Notes under the pieces: generated by a model
What the model was told of the DNA's origin: nothing
Database searches by the model: none
What the model saw: the letters and a program-made list of their open reading frames with translations, nothing else
Made by a program: the position numbers and the translations under genes
Assembly: GCA_965229445.1 (NCBI GenBank)
Contig: OZ245876.1
Location: 124,001-188,000, forward strand
From: Owenweeksia sp965229445
GTDB lineage: Bacteria; Bacteroidota; Bacteroidia; Flavobacteriales; Schleiferiaceae
Direction: 5' to 3'
DNA: 64,000 nucleotides
Shown here: one piece after another, positions 1 to 9,927 of the stretch
Position numbering within the stretch: position 1 is the stretch's first letter
Layout of the letters: each line of letters begins with the position of its first letter

Positions 1-2
1 CA

Positions 3-3000
3 CTTGATGTTCAGATTTGGAATGGTTCAACCTGGACCAGCGAATTGATGATTGTTGGTCAGCAACAAACATCGGACGTTGATCCATGGTCAAAAGGCAT
101 TGTTAGCCTAACCTCATATTCCGGCAGCATTCAGATTAAGTTTTTAGGAACCAAAGGCTCAAGCTTCACCGGAGACATGTCTATTGATGAGGTTCGTGTC
201 CAGGAAGCACCGGCATGTCCTCAACCAACAGGAATCACGATATCCAATATAGCCGGAACCAGTGCTGATGTAAGCTGGAATAGCGTGGCTGCGGCTTCAA
301 ATGGATATGAAGTTATTTACGGCGCCTCGGGTTTCAACCCTGCAACGGGAGGTACTTCCGCCACAACCGCCACAACCAGTTATTCTATTTCTGGGCTTTC
401 CGGTGCAACAGACTATGATGTCTATGTGATATCTGACTGTGCTGCAAGCGGTATCAGTGATACCTCTGGCCCCGTTAAATTCACCACTTTATGCTTACCA
501 TTTACCGTAGGGTATAGTACGAATTTTGATAGTGATGCACTCGACGTACCACCATTGTGCTGGGGATCTTATGTGACACATGCTAGCGCGTGGGTAGAAG
601 TAGAAGATTTTACGGGTACTGCCGCTCCACGTTCGGCACCCCAAGCCTTGTATTTATATCCATTTAATGGAACTGCGGCAACGGATACTTTAATGGCAAT
701 TGGTCCTCATTTCTCCGATTTAACCATGGGTGATAAGCAGGTTCACTTCTGGGCAAACTCTGACGGTCCGGCCACGGAACTAATTGTGGGAACCGTTGCG
801 GATCAAATGTCTCCTGAAACATTTGTGCCAATGGATACCATTCCATTCCCTGTTGCGGATACTTATGAGGAGGTTATTGTACCCATCTCTATCGCTAATG
901 GCTATAACGGAACGCATGAGTACGTTGCTTTTGCACACAATCATGGCGCAACTTTTCAGTATATCAGAATAGATGATTTCAGCTATGAGAATATTCCTTC
1001 CTGTGGTCAAATCACAGGTACAGCGGTAACAGGCACCACGGACTCATCGGCTACTTTTAGCTTCATTTCTTCAGGAACCAATATTGATGTTGAATGGGGA
1101 ACCCCAGGCTTTACTATGGGGACAGGATGTATGGTTACCAACGTAGCGGCTGCCGGAACCTTCACCATAAGCGATGGCCAGGCTCCAGGATGTGCTCTTT
1201 CTCTTGCCGCGGCAACCACCTATGAGTTTTATGTGCGAAATAACTGTACTGGTTCAGGAAATGGAGTTTCTCCATGGGCAGGACCGATTAGCTTTACCAC
1301 ATCTCCTCCCGGACCTACACCACTTAATTGTACAGTAGGAAACCCCAGCATTATTTTCTCTGAAGAATTTGATGGAGTGAATGGCTGGACCGGAGACATT
1401 GGTACGTCTGGTGGCAACTGGGAAATCCCAGGTTCACCAACATCAACGGGTACTGGCCCAAATAGTGAGCACAGTGGTCCCGCTGGAAGTTTTGCGAGTT
1501 TTGAAACTTCAGGAGCATCAACAACCCCAGGTGCTATAGTTTCTCCGGCGATAGATTTATCTGCTGGTGGCTCGGATGCCGAGCTTTCATTTTGGATGCA
1601 CGCCTATGGCGCTACCATGGGTACTTTGGATGTCGGTGTCAGCACCTCTCCAACCGGACCATTTACCACCGTATTTACCTGGACCGGTCAATTCCAAACT
1701 TCTGGAGCTGACCCCTGGGTCAATGTTGGAGCTGATTTGAGTTCCTATTTAGGTTCGATTATCTACATCGAGTTGAAGCAAACACACACTGGTGTATCAT
1801 TTACCGGTGATATGGCAATTGACCTCATTGAAGTCTCTACCTGCCTGAGCTGTTCGAACCCATCAATGTTAGCCGCTTCAAACATCACAGGAACCAGCGC
1901 AGATCTTGCCTGGACTGAGAACGGAACGGCAACGCAATGGGAAATCAGCTATGGCGCTCAGGGCTTCACACCCGGAAGTGGCCTGGGAGCTCTTACCACT
2001 GGAAATCCATTTAATGTTGCGGGCTTAACACCAGCAACGAATTACGATTGGTATGTACGTGCTATCTGTGGCCCTGGAGATACTAGTGGTTGGGTAGGCC
2101 CATCTAGCTTCTTCACGCTTTGTGCTCCCATTCCAGCGCCATATAATCAAGATTTTGAAAGCGGCTTTAATGCCGGAGATGTTGGTCAAAATATTAATCC
2201 ATGTTTTAATTCAGTGAGATCATTAAACCCTCGCTGGGAAGTGGAAGATGCCTCTGGATTTAATGAGAATTCCTCTGGTACAGGGCCATTGTGGGACAAC
2301 ACATTCCCTACCGCTGCGGGAGGCCATTATCTCTATTTAGAAACTTCAGGAGCTGGTGCAGGGGTGACAGACACCCTTACAACGCCCGAGATAGACGTTA
2401 CCTCGCTAACTACCCCTTACCTGGAATTTGCCTATCATATGCATGGTGCTGCCATGGGTACATTGACGGTTGAAGTATGGGATGGTTCAGCCTGGACTCA
2501 GGTAACTTCCTTTACCGGTCAGCAGCAATCTGTGCAATCAGACTTATGGCTGATTTCCGGAAATCCAATTATGGGGCTTACAACGGATACTATTCAGTTC
2601 AGATTCCTCGGAATTGCGGGAACATCCTTCACCAGCGATATGGCCATTGATGACATAGCAGTTTATGAAGCTCCTTCTTGCTTTATACCTACTAATCTTG
2701 GTCTGGAAACTGCGGATGATCAAACGGCTACTATATACTGGACCACCGGTGGTTCCACTGACTGGAACGTAGAGTATGGTCCGGCTGGATTTACTCCTGG
2801 ATCAGGTACCATGATTAATGCTACAAATGATACGACCACACTTACGGGCTTATCATCGGCGACATTTTATGAGTTCTATGTAAGAGATAGTTGTGGTCCT
2901 GGTGATGTATCGCTATGGGCGGGTCCATTCTTATTTAATACCACACCATGTTCTGCTAGCAGCACGTGTACTTACAGTGCTGATTTGTTTGATTCCTTCG

Positions 3001-6000
3001 GTGACGGATGGAATGGCGCAGAAGTAACTGTATGGCAAGGCGGTATTCCTGTAGCTACGCTTGGCTCAGGCTTTACTACGGGTAATAACTTCCTGGAATC
3101 ATTTGATGTTTGTGATGGTTTAATGACCTATGTGACATTAAGTGCCGCAGGAGGATTCCCCAGTGAAGTGGGTATCTACGTTATGGATCGTGCGGGTGAT
3201 ACGGTTGTGAGCTATCCAAACTCTGGTCTTACAGCGCAAGGGGATACTCTGGGTATGTTTACCGTGGATTGTTCGAAATGCCCTGTATTTTCAGCACCAT
3301 TTACAGAAACTTTTGAGGCTAACAGTCCATCTGCCAGCTGCTGGCAAAATGAGTATGTAGCCGATAGCGCTGATTGGACCCTGGGTATGGGTGCAGGTGG
3401 TGGATTGATCACCATGGCACACGGCGGCACCCAGAATGCTGTGTTTGTTTCTCAAAGTGGAGGTCCTGATATTACAAGATATGTTTCTCCGGCAGTAGAT
3501 ATTTCTATGTTGGTAGCACCAGAACTTCGTTTCTGGTATGGTCAGGAAGTTTGGTTCGGGGATCAAAACTATCTGAACGTGTATTACCGTACATCAGATA
3601 TGTCTCCCTGGGTGCTTCTTTGGAGTGATTCAACTAACCAAGCTGGATGGGTAGAGGCAATTGTAACGCTTCCTATGCCAAGTGCAACCTATCAGCTGGC
3701 CTTTGAAGGAATAAACAACTGGGGGCGTGCCAATGTACTTGATGATGTTACGATCATGGATGCTCCAGCTTGTCCTGCACCTACTATGTTGGGTGTTACC
3801 AACATCACCAACAATTCAGCAGACATTTACTGGACAGGTGGTGGCTCCGCTACGGACTGGTTGGTTAGATATGATGATGGTACTACGGCTACCATCACAG
3901 CCTCTGCGAATGACACCATAACCCTTACAGGTCTTATGGCAGCTACCGGATACACTGTTCACGTAAAAGATTCGTGTGGCGCGGGCAATGTTTCTGTTTG
4001 GGCAGGACCACTGACTTTTAATACCGCCATTTGCGCTCCGGCTAACAGTTGTAACTACCAGGCACTTCTAACCGATGCGTTTGGTGATGGATGGAATGGT
4101 GCAGAGGTAACTGTTTATCAAAATGGCATCGCAGTTCAGGTATTGGGAACGAGCTTTACCACCGGCACGAGCTTTGGGCCTGTATCAGTGCCCCTTTGTG
4201 ATGGATTAGTAACACACTTTGTCCTTACAGCTGGTGGTGGATTCCCATCTGAGGTTGGAATGGATCTCGATGATCCTTTTGGAGCATTTGTGGCCACTTA
4301 TGCCGCCTCTGGAGCTACAGTTCAAGGTGATACTCTTATTACGATCACTTCAAGCTGTGCAGCGCCTGCCTGTATTCCTCCAGCTAATTTGGGTGCGTTT
4401 AATATCACCACCAATTCAGCAGATTTATTCTGGACTGGTTCTGCCGGTGCAATGATGTACAATGTGGAGTATGGTCCTCAAGGATTCCCACGTGGAACCG
4501 GAACCAGCACTACTAGTGCTAATGACACCTTGATGTTGACCGGTATCAACTCATCTCAGTGCTATGATTACTATGTGCAGGCTGACTGTGGCATGGGTGA
4601 TACTAGCCTTTGGGTAGGGCCTTTCAACTTTTGTACACTTTGTGCGGCAATAAATACCTTCCCTTATACCGAAGGCTTTAGCAGCGCACCGGCTACTAAT
4701 CTACCAGCTTGTTATGCTGATTCAGCTACAAATGCTAACGGAGCATTTAACTGGTATGTTGATGCTGGCGGTACCACCTCTGGTGCTACCGGACCCGGCG
4801 CAGATGCTGATGGATCAGCCACAGGTAATTATGTTTATACCGAAGCTTCCAGCCCAGCGGCTACTGGTGATAGTGCTTTCTTATTCCTTCCGGAATTTGA
4901 TATCACGTCGCTAACCACTCCAGAACTGGTATTTTACTTCCATATGTATGGTGCGGATATTACCACCTTAACTCTGGAAATGTTTGATGCAGGTACTGGA
5001 TCATGGATGGCCATTGACAGTATTGTTGGGCAACAGCAAGTATCTAATATCGATCCATGGCAAGAACGTCGCATTAACCTGACTGCCTTCTCATCGTCCA
5101 GCTTGCTACTTCGCTTTTTGCATGTGAGAGGAGCTTCCTTTAATGGTGACGCGGCTCTGGATAATATCACCATTCGTGAGACGCCACTTTGTGTGGATCC
5201 TACAGCTCTGATGATCACCAGCGTGGGTCAAACGTCTATTGGCCTTGCATGGACAACGGATACCAATATTACAGGATCAGCAGTTCAGTATGGCCCTCAA
5301 GGCTTTACACTGGGAAGTGGTACAGTAGTTGGTTCAGCGGCAGGAATGGCAAGTGTTTCTGGTTTAATGATGAATACTTGCTACGACTTCTACGTGCTGG
5401 ATAGTTGTGGAAGTGCTACTAATTGGGTTGGACCAATTTCGGCTTGTACCAAACCTGGTTGTGGTGTTAGCGGTGTTCCAACCAATGTTATGGGCGACTC
5501 TACCGGTTGTGGTGGAGGTGGTGTAACCATGACAGGTACACCTTCAGCAGGCGACCAGATTTCATGGTTCGTCAACGGTCAAATTGTTGGCTCTGGATCT
5601 CCATTTATTGATACCATCGGTGTAACGACTAATTATGAGGCACGGAATGTATCTCGTGATGGCTCTGCTTATCACCTCGGACCACAACCAAGTATTGCGG
5701 CTGCAGGCTTTGGTAACTTTACCAATGGTCAGTATATCACGGTAATGGATACGCTAATCATTGATAGTACTACTGTTAGATCTAATGGGTACGTTGCGGG
5801 TCAGATTTATATTACAGACGGGCAGTCAATTACCGATGGAGGAAATATTCTTCAGCGTGGTGAGGTATTTACTACGGATAGTAACAATACCGTTAATACG
5901 CAGGTACCTGTTGGTATTGTGCTTACGCCAGGTCAATACTTTATCGGTGTTGATTATCTGGCCGGAACGGTAGGATCACTTTTCCGTGCCACGGCAGGAG

Positions 6001-7160
6001 CAGTATATCCTTATGTCTTCCCAGGCTTAATGAGCATTGACAGTGTGAACTTTGCCGGACCTCGTTACTACTACACATTCGATCTGGTTATTCAGAACGC
6101 TTGTATCGCTACCTCGGGAGTTGGTGCTGTTGGCTTCGTTCCTGGCGCAAACGCTGGTACGAGTGACTCGGTTACTGTTTGTGAGAACAACTCTGCAGTT
6201 GATCTGACTACCTTCTTAGGACAATACGATACCGGAGGTACCTGGAATGACGACGATGCTACTGGTGCACTTACGGATAGTATTTTCGATGCATCAGCTG
6301 TAGCTGCCGGAGGAACTTATAACTTCAGTTATATTGTTTCACAGTCTGGCGGTTGTGTTGGTGGTGATACAGCTACTATCAGTGTAACTGTTGAAGCCTC
6401 ACCATTTGCTGGCAATGACACTACCAATGCTATCTGTATTACTGGGACGCCCCTACAGCTACGAGCATTGTTACCTGGTTCTGACAATGGAGGTACCATG
6501 ACGGATCTTGATGGGTCCGGCGCTTTGGTAGGAACCTTGTTCTTACCTGGAAATGTGGCGGCTGCCGGTACGTATCGTTTCAGATATGTAGTTAATGGAG
6601 TGGCTTGTGCCAATGATACGGCAACTATTACCATGATAGTAGATGATGTGGTAGATGCCGGAATGGATGCCTCTGACACCATCACAGATTGTACGAACCT
6701 CATTGACCTTAACACTTACCTGAGTGCTGGTGCTACTGCCGGTGGTACCTGGGTAGATGTTAGTGGTTCAGGTGCGTTAACCGGATCTACATTTGATCCT
6801 AATAATGTAACCAATAAGGCTTCATACGATTTCCGTTATGTACTGAATTCAGCTTGTGGCGATGACAGTTCTACTGTTTCTCTCTACATAGATTGTATTG
6901 TAGGCCTTAACGAGTACAGCGTTGGTAACATCGATGTGTATCCAAACCCAACTAAGGGAGTGGTTAACATTGAAGCTTTATCTAATGACAATAAGATCAA
7001 GAGCATAGAAGTTTATGCCATCAATGGAGAGCTGCTGATTCAGCGTAACGCGGACGAAGCTGCTATTCGCATTGACTTAAGCGGATATGCCGATGGTCTA
7101 TATAGCATCAAGGTTACCTCTGAACGCGGTGTTGAACTACACCGAATCAACAAGAAGTAA
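3..7160 (+). CDS. giant T9SS-secreted adhesin-like protein, 5'-partial
   Basis: The reading frame is open from base 3, so the gene starts outside the window; 2385 codons are visible. It is a mosaic of secreted modules. Fibronectin-III-like domains, with recurring phrases such as 'VEYGPAGFTPGSGT' and 'Y.FYV.DSCG', alternate with MAM/jelly-roll-like domains that end in 'F.GD.AID.I.V'. Two modules centred on 'FGDGWNGAEVTV' lie at about 2946-3275 and 4030-4365. Near the C-terminus an Ig-like region (about 5455-6110) is followed by three repeats of about 245 nt (6130-6890) containing 'GGTW.D..GSGAL' and 'AAGTY.FRYVV'. The last ~85 residues start at LNEYSVGNIDVYPNPTKG and match a T9SS type A sorting domain, so the protein should be exported through the outer membrane and attached to the surface or released. 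A role in adhesion or polymer binding is inferred from architecture only. A strong terminator follows. Confidence 0.9.
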   Translation, partial: LDVQIWNGSTWTSELMIVGQQQTSDVDPWSKGIVSLTSYSGSIQIKFLGTKGSSFTGDMSIDEVRVQEAPACPQPTGITISNIAGTSADVSWNSVAAASNGYEVIYGASGFNPATGGTSATTATTSYSISGLSGATDYDVYVISDCAASGISDTSGPVKFTTLCLPFTVGYSTNFDSDALDVPPLCWGSYVTHASAWVEVEDFTGTAAPRSAPQALYLYPFNGTAATDTLMAIGPHFSDLTMGDKQVHFWANSDGPATELIVGTVADQMSPETFVPMDTIPFPVADTYEEVIVPISIANGYNGTHEYVAFAHNHGATFQYIRIDDFSYENIPSCGQITGTAVTGTTDSSATFSFISSGTNIDVEWGTPGFTMGTGCMVTNVAAAGTFTISDGQAPGCALSLAAATTYEFYVRNNCTGSGNGVSPWAGPISFTTSPPGPTPLNCTVGNPSIIFSEEFDGVNGWTGDIGTSGGNWEIPGSPTSTGTGPNSEHSGPAGSFASFETSGASTTPGAIVSPAIDLSAGGSDAELSFWMHAYGATMGTLDVGVSTSPTGPFTTVFTWTGQFQTSGADPWVNVGADLSSYLGSIIYIELKQTHTGVSFTGDMAIDLIEVSTCLSCSNPSMLAASNITGTSADLAWTENGTATQWEISYGAQGFTPGSGLGALTTGNPFNVAGLTPATNYDWYVRAICGPGDTSGWVGPSSFFTLCAPIPAPYNQDFESGFNAGDVGQNINPCFNSVRSLNPRWEVEDASGFNENSSGTGPLWDNTFPTAAGGHYLYLETSGAGAGVTDTLTTPEIDVTSLTTPYLEFAYHMHGAAMGTLTVEVWDGSAWTQVTSFTGQQQSVQSDLWLISGNPIMGLTTDTIQFRFLGIAGTSFTSDMAIDDIAVYEAPSCFIPTNLGLETADDQTATIYWTTGGSTDWNVEYGPAGFTPGSGTMINATNDTTTLTGLSSATFYEFYVRDSCGPGDVSLWAGPFLFNTTPCSASSTCTYSADLFDSFGDGWNGAEVTVWQGGIPVATLGSGFTTGNNFLESFDVCDGLMTYVTLSAAGGFPSEVGIYVMDRAGDTVVSYPNSGLTAQGDTLGMFTVDCSKCPVFSAPFTETFEANSPSASCWQNEYVADSADWTLGMGAGGGLITMAHGGTQNAVFVSQSGGPDITRYVSPAVDISMLVAPELRFWYGQEVWFGDQNYLNVYYRTSDMSPWVLLWSDSTNQAGWVEAIVTLPMPSATYQLAFEGINNWGRANVLDDVTIMDAPACPAPTMLGVTNITNNSADIYWTGGGSATDWLVRYDDGTTATITASANDTITLTGLMAATGYTVHVKDSCGAGNVSVWAGPLTFNTAICAPANSCNYQALLTDAFGDGWNGAEVTVYQNGIAVQVLGTSFTTGTSFGPVSVPLCDGLVTHFVLTAGGGFPSEVGMDLDDPFGAFVATYAASGATVQGDTLITITSSCAAPACIPPANLGAFNITTNSADLFWTGSAGAMMYNVEYGPQGFPRGTGTSTTSANDTLMLTGINSSQCYDYYVQADCGMGDTSLWVGPFNFCTLCAAINTFPYTEGFSSAPATNLPACYADSATNANGAFNWYVDAGGTTSGATGPGADADGSATGNYVYTEASSPAATGDSAFLFLPEFDITSLTTPELVFYFHMYGADITTLTLEMFDAGTGSWMAIDSIVGQQQVSNIDPWQERRINLTAFSSSSLLLRFLHVRGASFNGDAALDNITIRETPLCVDPTALMITSVGQTSIGLAWTTDTNITGSAVQYGPQGFTLGSGTVVGSAAGMASVSGLMMNTCYDFYVLDSCGSATNWVGPISACTKPGCGVSGVPTNVMGDSTGCGGGGVTMTGTPSAGDQISWFVNGQIVGSGSPFIDTIGVTTNYEARNVSRDGSAYHLGPQPSIAAAGFGNFTNGQYITVMDTLIIDSTTVRSNGYVAGQIYITDGQSITDGGNILQRGEVFTTDSNNTVNTQVPVGIVLTPGQYFIGVDYLAGTVGSLFRATAGAVYPYVFPGLMSIDSVNFAGPRYYYTFDLVIQNACIATSGVGAVGFVPGANAGTSDSVTVCENNSAVDLTTFLGQYDTGGTWNDDDATGALTDSIFDASAVAAGGTYNFSYIVSQSGGCVGGDTATISVTVEASPFAGNDTTNAICITGTPLQLRALLPGSDNGGTMTDLDGSGALVGTLFLPGNVAAAGTYRFRYVVNGVACANDTATITMIVDDVVDAGMDASDTITDCTNLIDLNTYLSAGATAGGTWVDVSGSGALTGSTFDPNNVTNKASYDFRYVLNSACGDDSSTVSLYIDCIVGLNEYSVGNIDVYPNPTKGVVNIEALSNDNKIKSIEVYAINGELLIQRNADEAAIRIDLSGYADGLYSIKVTSERGVELHRINKK

Positions 7161-7185
7161 TCGGCAAACTATTGTTATAAAGAAG

Positions 7186-7213
7186 GCCCCACGCATCGCG
7201 TGGGGCTTTTTTT
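7186..7213 (+). terminator. rho-independent terminator after the adhesin gene
   Basis: A perfect 9-bp stem (GCCCCACGC / GCGTGGGGC) with a 3-nt loop is followed by seven T residues. It lies 26 nt after the adhesin stop codon and separates it from the downstream peptidase gene. Confidence 0.92.
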
Positions 7214-7225
7214 ATGCTATTCCCT

Positions 7226-7233
7226 TATATTTG
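7226..7233 (+). promoter_or_regulatory. putative Bacteroidetes -7 promoter box
   Basis: TATATTTG fits the consensus TAnnTTTG. It lies 50 nt before the peptidase ATG and just after the previous terminator. No convincing -33 TTTG is visible. Confidence 0.4.
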
Positions 7234-7283
7234 GCGGCTGATTAACCCAGTCTGCCTTAATCATATTCAAATCACCATTTCTC

Positions 7284-9440
7284 ATGAAGTCTAAGAAAAT
7301 AATTGGTCTGGTAGTATTAGGAGGATTATTGACCTCCTGTCAAACTGCCGTCGACCATGCAGAAGATAATAGTCAAGCCATGAATTATCCTGAAACGAGA
7401 AAGGACGTCACCGCAGTCGACAACTATTTTGGAACCGAAGTAGCAGACCCCTTTCGTTGGTTGGAGAATGATACCTCAAAAGAAACAGGAGACTGGGTAA
7501 AGGCTCAGAATGAGGTCACATTTAGTTATCTCGAGCAAATTCCCTACCGAGAGGATATTAAGAAGAGGTTGACGGAATTATGGGATTATGAGAAGTATTC
7601 CGCACCCTTTGTCAGAGGAGAATACACCTATTATTCCAAGAATGATGGACTACAGAACCAAAGTGTGCTCTACCGTCAGAAAGAAGGGAGCGATGAAGCG
7701 GAAGTGTTCCTGGATCCCAATAAGTTCTCCGCAGACGGTACTACATCACTTGGAGGCTTAAGCTTTACCAAAGATGGATCGATGGCAGCCTATCAGATTT
7801 CGGAAGGTGGTTCGGATTGGAGGAAGGTGATTATTATTGATACAGAATCCATGGCACAGATTGGAGATACACTTTACGATGTTAAATTCTCCAGTTTAAG
7901 CTGGCGAGGCAATGAAGGTTTTTACTACAGCAGCTACGATAAACCTAAGGAGGGCAGTCAGTTGTCTGGGATCACCAATCAACACAAGCTTTTCTTTCAC
8001 CGTTTGAATACTCCCCAATCTACGGATGAGTTGATTTTTGGCGGCTCGGAAACCCCTAGAAGATATATTGGTGGTTACGTAACCGAAGACGGCAACTATC
8101 TGGTGATTTCTGCGGCAGAGTCAACAACCGGAAACGAACTTTATATACAGGACTTAAGGACTGAAGGTTCTGGGATTATTACGGTGGTAGATAACTTTGA
8201 TAGCGACCAGTATGTTTTGCATAGCGAAGGAGACGTCCTATATATAAAAACCAATATGGGTGCTCCTAAAGGAAGGGTAGTGAAGGCCAATATAGCGGAT
8301 CTTAATCCTGCGAGCTGGGAGGATGTGATTTCCGAAACCGAGAATGTACTAAGTGCGGGCACTGCCGGAGGAAAGATATTCGCTACTTATATGGTTGACG
8401 CTACAAATAGAGTGTTTCAGTACAACCTGAATGGTGATATGGAGAAAGAAATAGTATTGCCCGGACTGGGATCAGCCGGTGGATTTGGTGGTAGGATGGA
8501 AGATGAAGATATTTATTACACCTTCACGAGTTACGTTTACCCACCTACCATTTTTAAGTACAATATTCCGAGTGGAAGTTCGGAGTTGTATAAGTCCTCA
8601 GGAGTTGACTTTACTCCTGAAAACTATGAATCAAAGCAAGTGTTTTACAACTCTAAGGATGGTACGAGAATTCCTCTCATCATAACGTATAAAAAAGGTA
8701 TCGAGTTGAACGGAAAGAACCCCACGCTTCTTTATGGGTATGGCGGCTTTAACGTGAGTCTTACTCCGTCATTCCGCACATCAAATATCGTATTTCTTGA
8801 GCATGGTGGCATATACGCAGTAGCCAATTTACGCGGCGGTGGCGAATATGGTGAAGAGTGGCACGAAGCGGGAATGAAAATGAATAAGCAAAATGTGTTT
8901 GACGACTTTATTGCAGCCGCAGAATATCTAATTGATGAGAATTATACCAGTTCAGAGTATTTGGCCATCGCGGGCGGATCAAATGGTGGTTTATTAGTAG
9001 GTGCAACCATGACGCAGCGACCTGATCTTATGGCGGTAGCTTTTCCAGCAGTTGGGGTATTAGATATGCTCCGGTATCACAAGTTTACCGCTGGTGCGGG
9101 ATGGCACACGGACTATGGCACAGCTGATGAGAGCAAAGAAATGTTTGAATACCTCTATGCTTACTCACCAGTTCACAATTTAGAAGAGGGCACAGAGTAT
9201 CCTGCAACAATGGTTACTACAGGAGATCACGATGATCGTGTGGTACCCGCGCATTCGTTCAAGTTTGCCGCGGCATTGCAAGAAGCCCACAAGGGAGACA
9301 AGCCCGTTCTCATAAGAATTGAAACTGACGCGGGTCATGGAGCGGGCAAGCCCACGAGCAAAATTATTGAGGAAGTAGCTGATAGATGGGCGTTCCTTTT
9401 TTGGAATATGGGATACGAGAGCTTGCCGAGCGCGGAGTAA
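7284..9440 (+). CDS. prolyl oligopeptidase family (S9A) lipoprotein
   Basis: This 718-residue protein is a serine peptidase of the prolyl oligopeptidase family, which cleaves short peptides after proline. A hydrophobic leader ends in the lipobox LLTSC, so the protein is probably lipid-anchored in the envelope. Residues about 80-440 form the beta-propeller gate and 470-718 the alpha/beta-hydrolase domain. The catalytic triad is visible: Ser566 in GGSNGGLL, Asp650 in DHDDRVVP and His685 in AGHGAGKP. The family hallmarks GYGGFNVS and ANLRGGGEYGEEWH are also present. The length matches the family. It appears monocistronic, with a terminator upstream and a palindrome-containing non-coding region downstream. 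A role in peptide scavenging is inferred. Confidence 0.95.
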   Translation: MKSKKIIGLVVLGGLLTSCQTAVDHAEDNSQAMNYPETRKDVTAVDNYFGTEVADPFRWLENDTSKETGDWVKAQNEVTFSYLEQIPYREDIKKRLTELWDYEKYSAPFVRGEYTYYSKNDGLQNQSVLYRQKEGSDEAEVFLDPNKFSADGTTSLGGLSFTKDGSMAAYQISEGGSDWRKVIIIDTESMAQIGDTLYDVKFSSLSWRGNEGFYYSSYDKPKEGSQLSGITNQHKLFFHRLNTPQSTDELIFGGSETPRRYIGGYVTEDGNYLVISAAESTTGNELYIQDLRTEGSGIITVVDNFDSDQYVLHSEGDVLYIKTNMGAPKGRVVKANIADLNPASWEDVISETENVLSAGTAGGKIFATYMVDATNRVFQYNLNGDMEKEIVLPGLGSAGGFGGRMEDEDIYYTFTSYVYPPTIFKYNIPSGSSELYKSSGVDFTPENYESKQVFYNSKDGTRIPLIITYKKGIELNGKNPTLLYGYGGFNVSLTPSFRTSNIVFLEHGGIYAVANLRGGGEYGEEWHEAGMKMNKQNVFDDFIAAAEYLIDENYTSSEYLAIAGGSNGGLLVGATMTQRPDLMAVAFPAVGVLDMLRYHKFTAGAGWHTDYGTADESKEMFEYLYAYSPVHNLEEGTEYPATMVTTGDHDDRVVPAHSFKFAAALQEAHKGDKPVLIRIETDAGHGAGKPTSKIIEEVADRWAFLFWNMGYESLPSAE

Positions 9441-9462
9441 ATTTCGATCCTCCCTATCTTGA

Positions 9463-9495
9463 CAACCTTTGAGGTTTACTAAACCTCAAAGGTTG
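9463..9495. repeat. 33-nt perfect palindrome, copy 1
   Basis: Two 15-nt arms (CAACCTTTGAGGTTT and its exact complement) flank the loop ACT. An identical 33-nt copy lies 259 nt further on. No T-run follows on either strand, so it is not a standard terminator. It resembles REP-type extragenic palindromes. It lies 22 nt after the S9 peptidase stop. Confidence 0.85.
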
Positions 9496-9719
9496 AATTA
9501 GTATTTCTTAGGAAAAGCACAAGAAATTCGAGGGTGCCTCTTATAATCACATAACAATAAATACCATCACGCTCCAGAGTGATGCTTTAGACTTACAAAC
9601 AAATATAGTATCTAGCTGTGATCTAGGATAGGGATTATTGACAAGGTAGGGGGTTTTACTCATGAATAGGTTGAATGGTTTTGTAAACAAAATTTATTCA
9701 TAATGTTTTGCATTGGTAA
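9496..9719. other. non-coding interval between the two palindromes
   Basis: No convincing gene is visible on either strand. The interval contains a short imperfect hairpin (CATCAC..GTGATG, 9565-9584). It also contains a nested inverted repeat: outer arms ATGAATA (9662-9668) and TATTCAT (9695-9701), inner arms TTTTGT (9679-9684) and ACAAAA (9687-9692). The function is unknown. Confidence 0.5.
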
Positions 9720-9756
9720 AACAACCTTTGAGGTTTACTAAACCTCAAAGGTTGTT
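9720..9756. repeat. 33-nt palindrome, copy 2 (extended stem)
   Basis: Positions 9722-9754 are identical to copy 1 at 9463-9495. Here the stem extends by two further A-T pairs, to 17 bp. The two copies bound a structured non-coding segment of about 225 nt. Confidence 0.85.
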
Positions 9757-9803
9757 AGATTTGGTGGTCTCAAATAAATCATACGGCTTCACCTCCCCTC
9801 CTC

Positions 9804-9836
9804 AAAAAAACTGCCGTACAGTTTCCTGCACGGCAG
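9804..9836 (-). terminator. rho-independent terminator of the fasciclin gene
   Basis: On the minus strand, CTGCCGT and ACGGCAG form a 7-bp stem, with extra pairing possible in the loop, followed by seven T residues. It lies about 90 nt past the fasciclin stop codon. A second small hairpin (AGAGTT/AACTCT, 9850-9865) lies between the two. Confidence 0.8.
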
Positions 9837-9927
9837 CATTTTCATCCAAAGAGTTAAAGAACTCTATTACTAGTAAACCAAGTAGTATTTAGTGGCAGAG
9901 GAGCATTAGCCTAGGTGCCCTTTTAAG

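Noticed and set aside
6329..6715. Long open frame (about 128 codons) antisense to the adhesin gene
   Set aside because: It lies wholly within a confident coding region and has no recognisable protein features; repetitive Thr/Gly-rich coding sequence tends to leave antisense frames open.
9565..9584. Small hairpin CATCAC...GTGATG considered as terminator of the S9 peptidase gene
   Set aside because: It has a very tight loop and a bulge, and no T-run follows on either strand.
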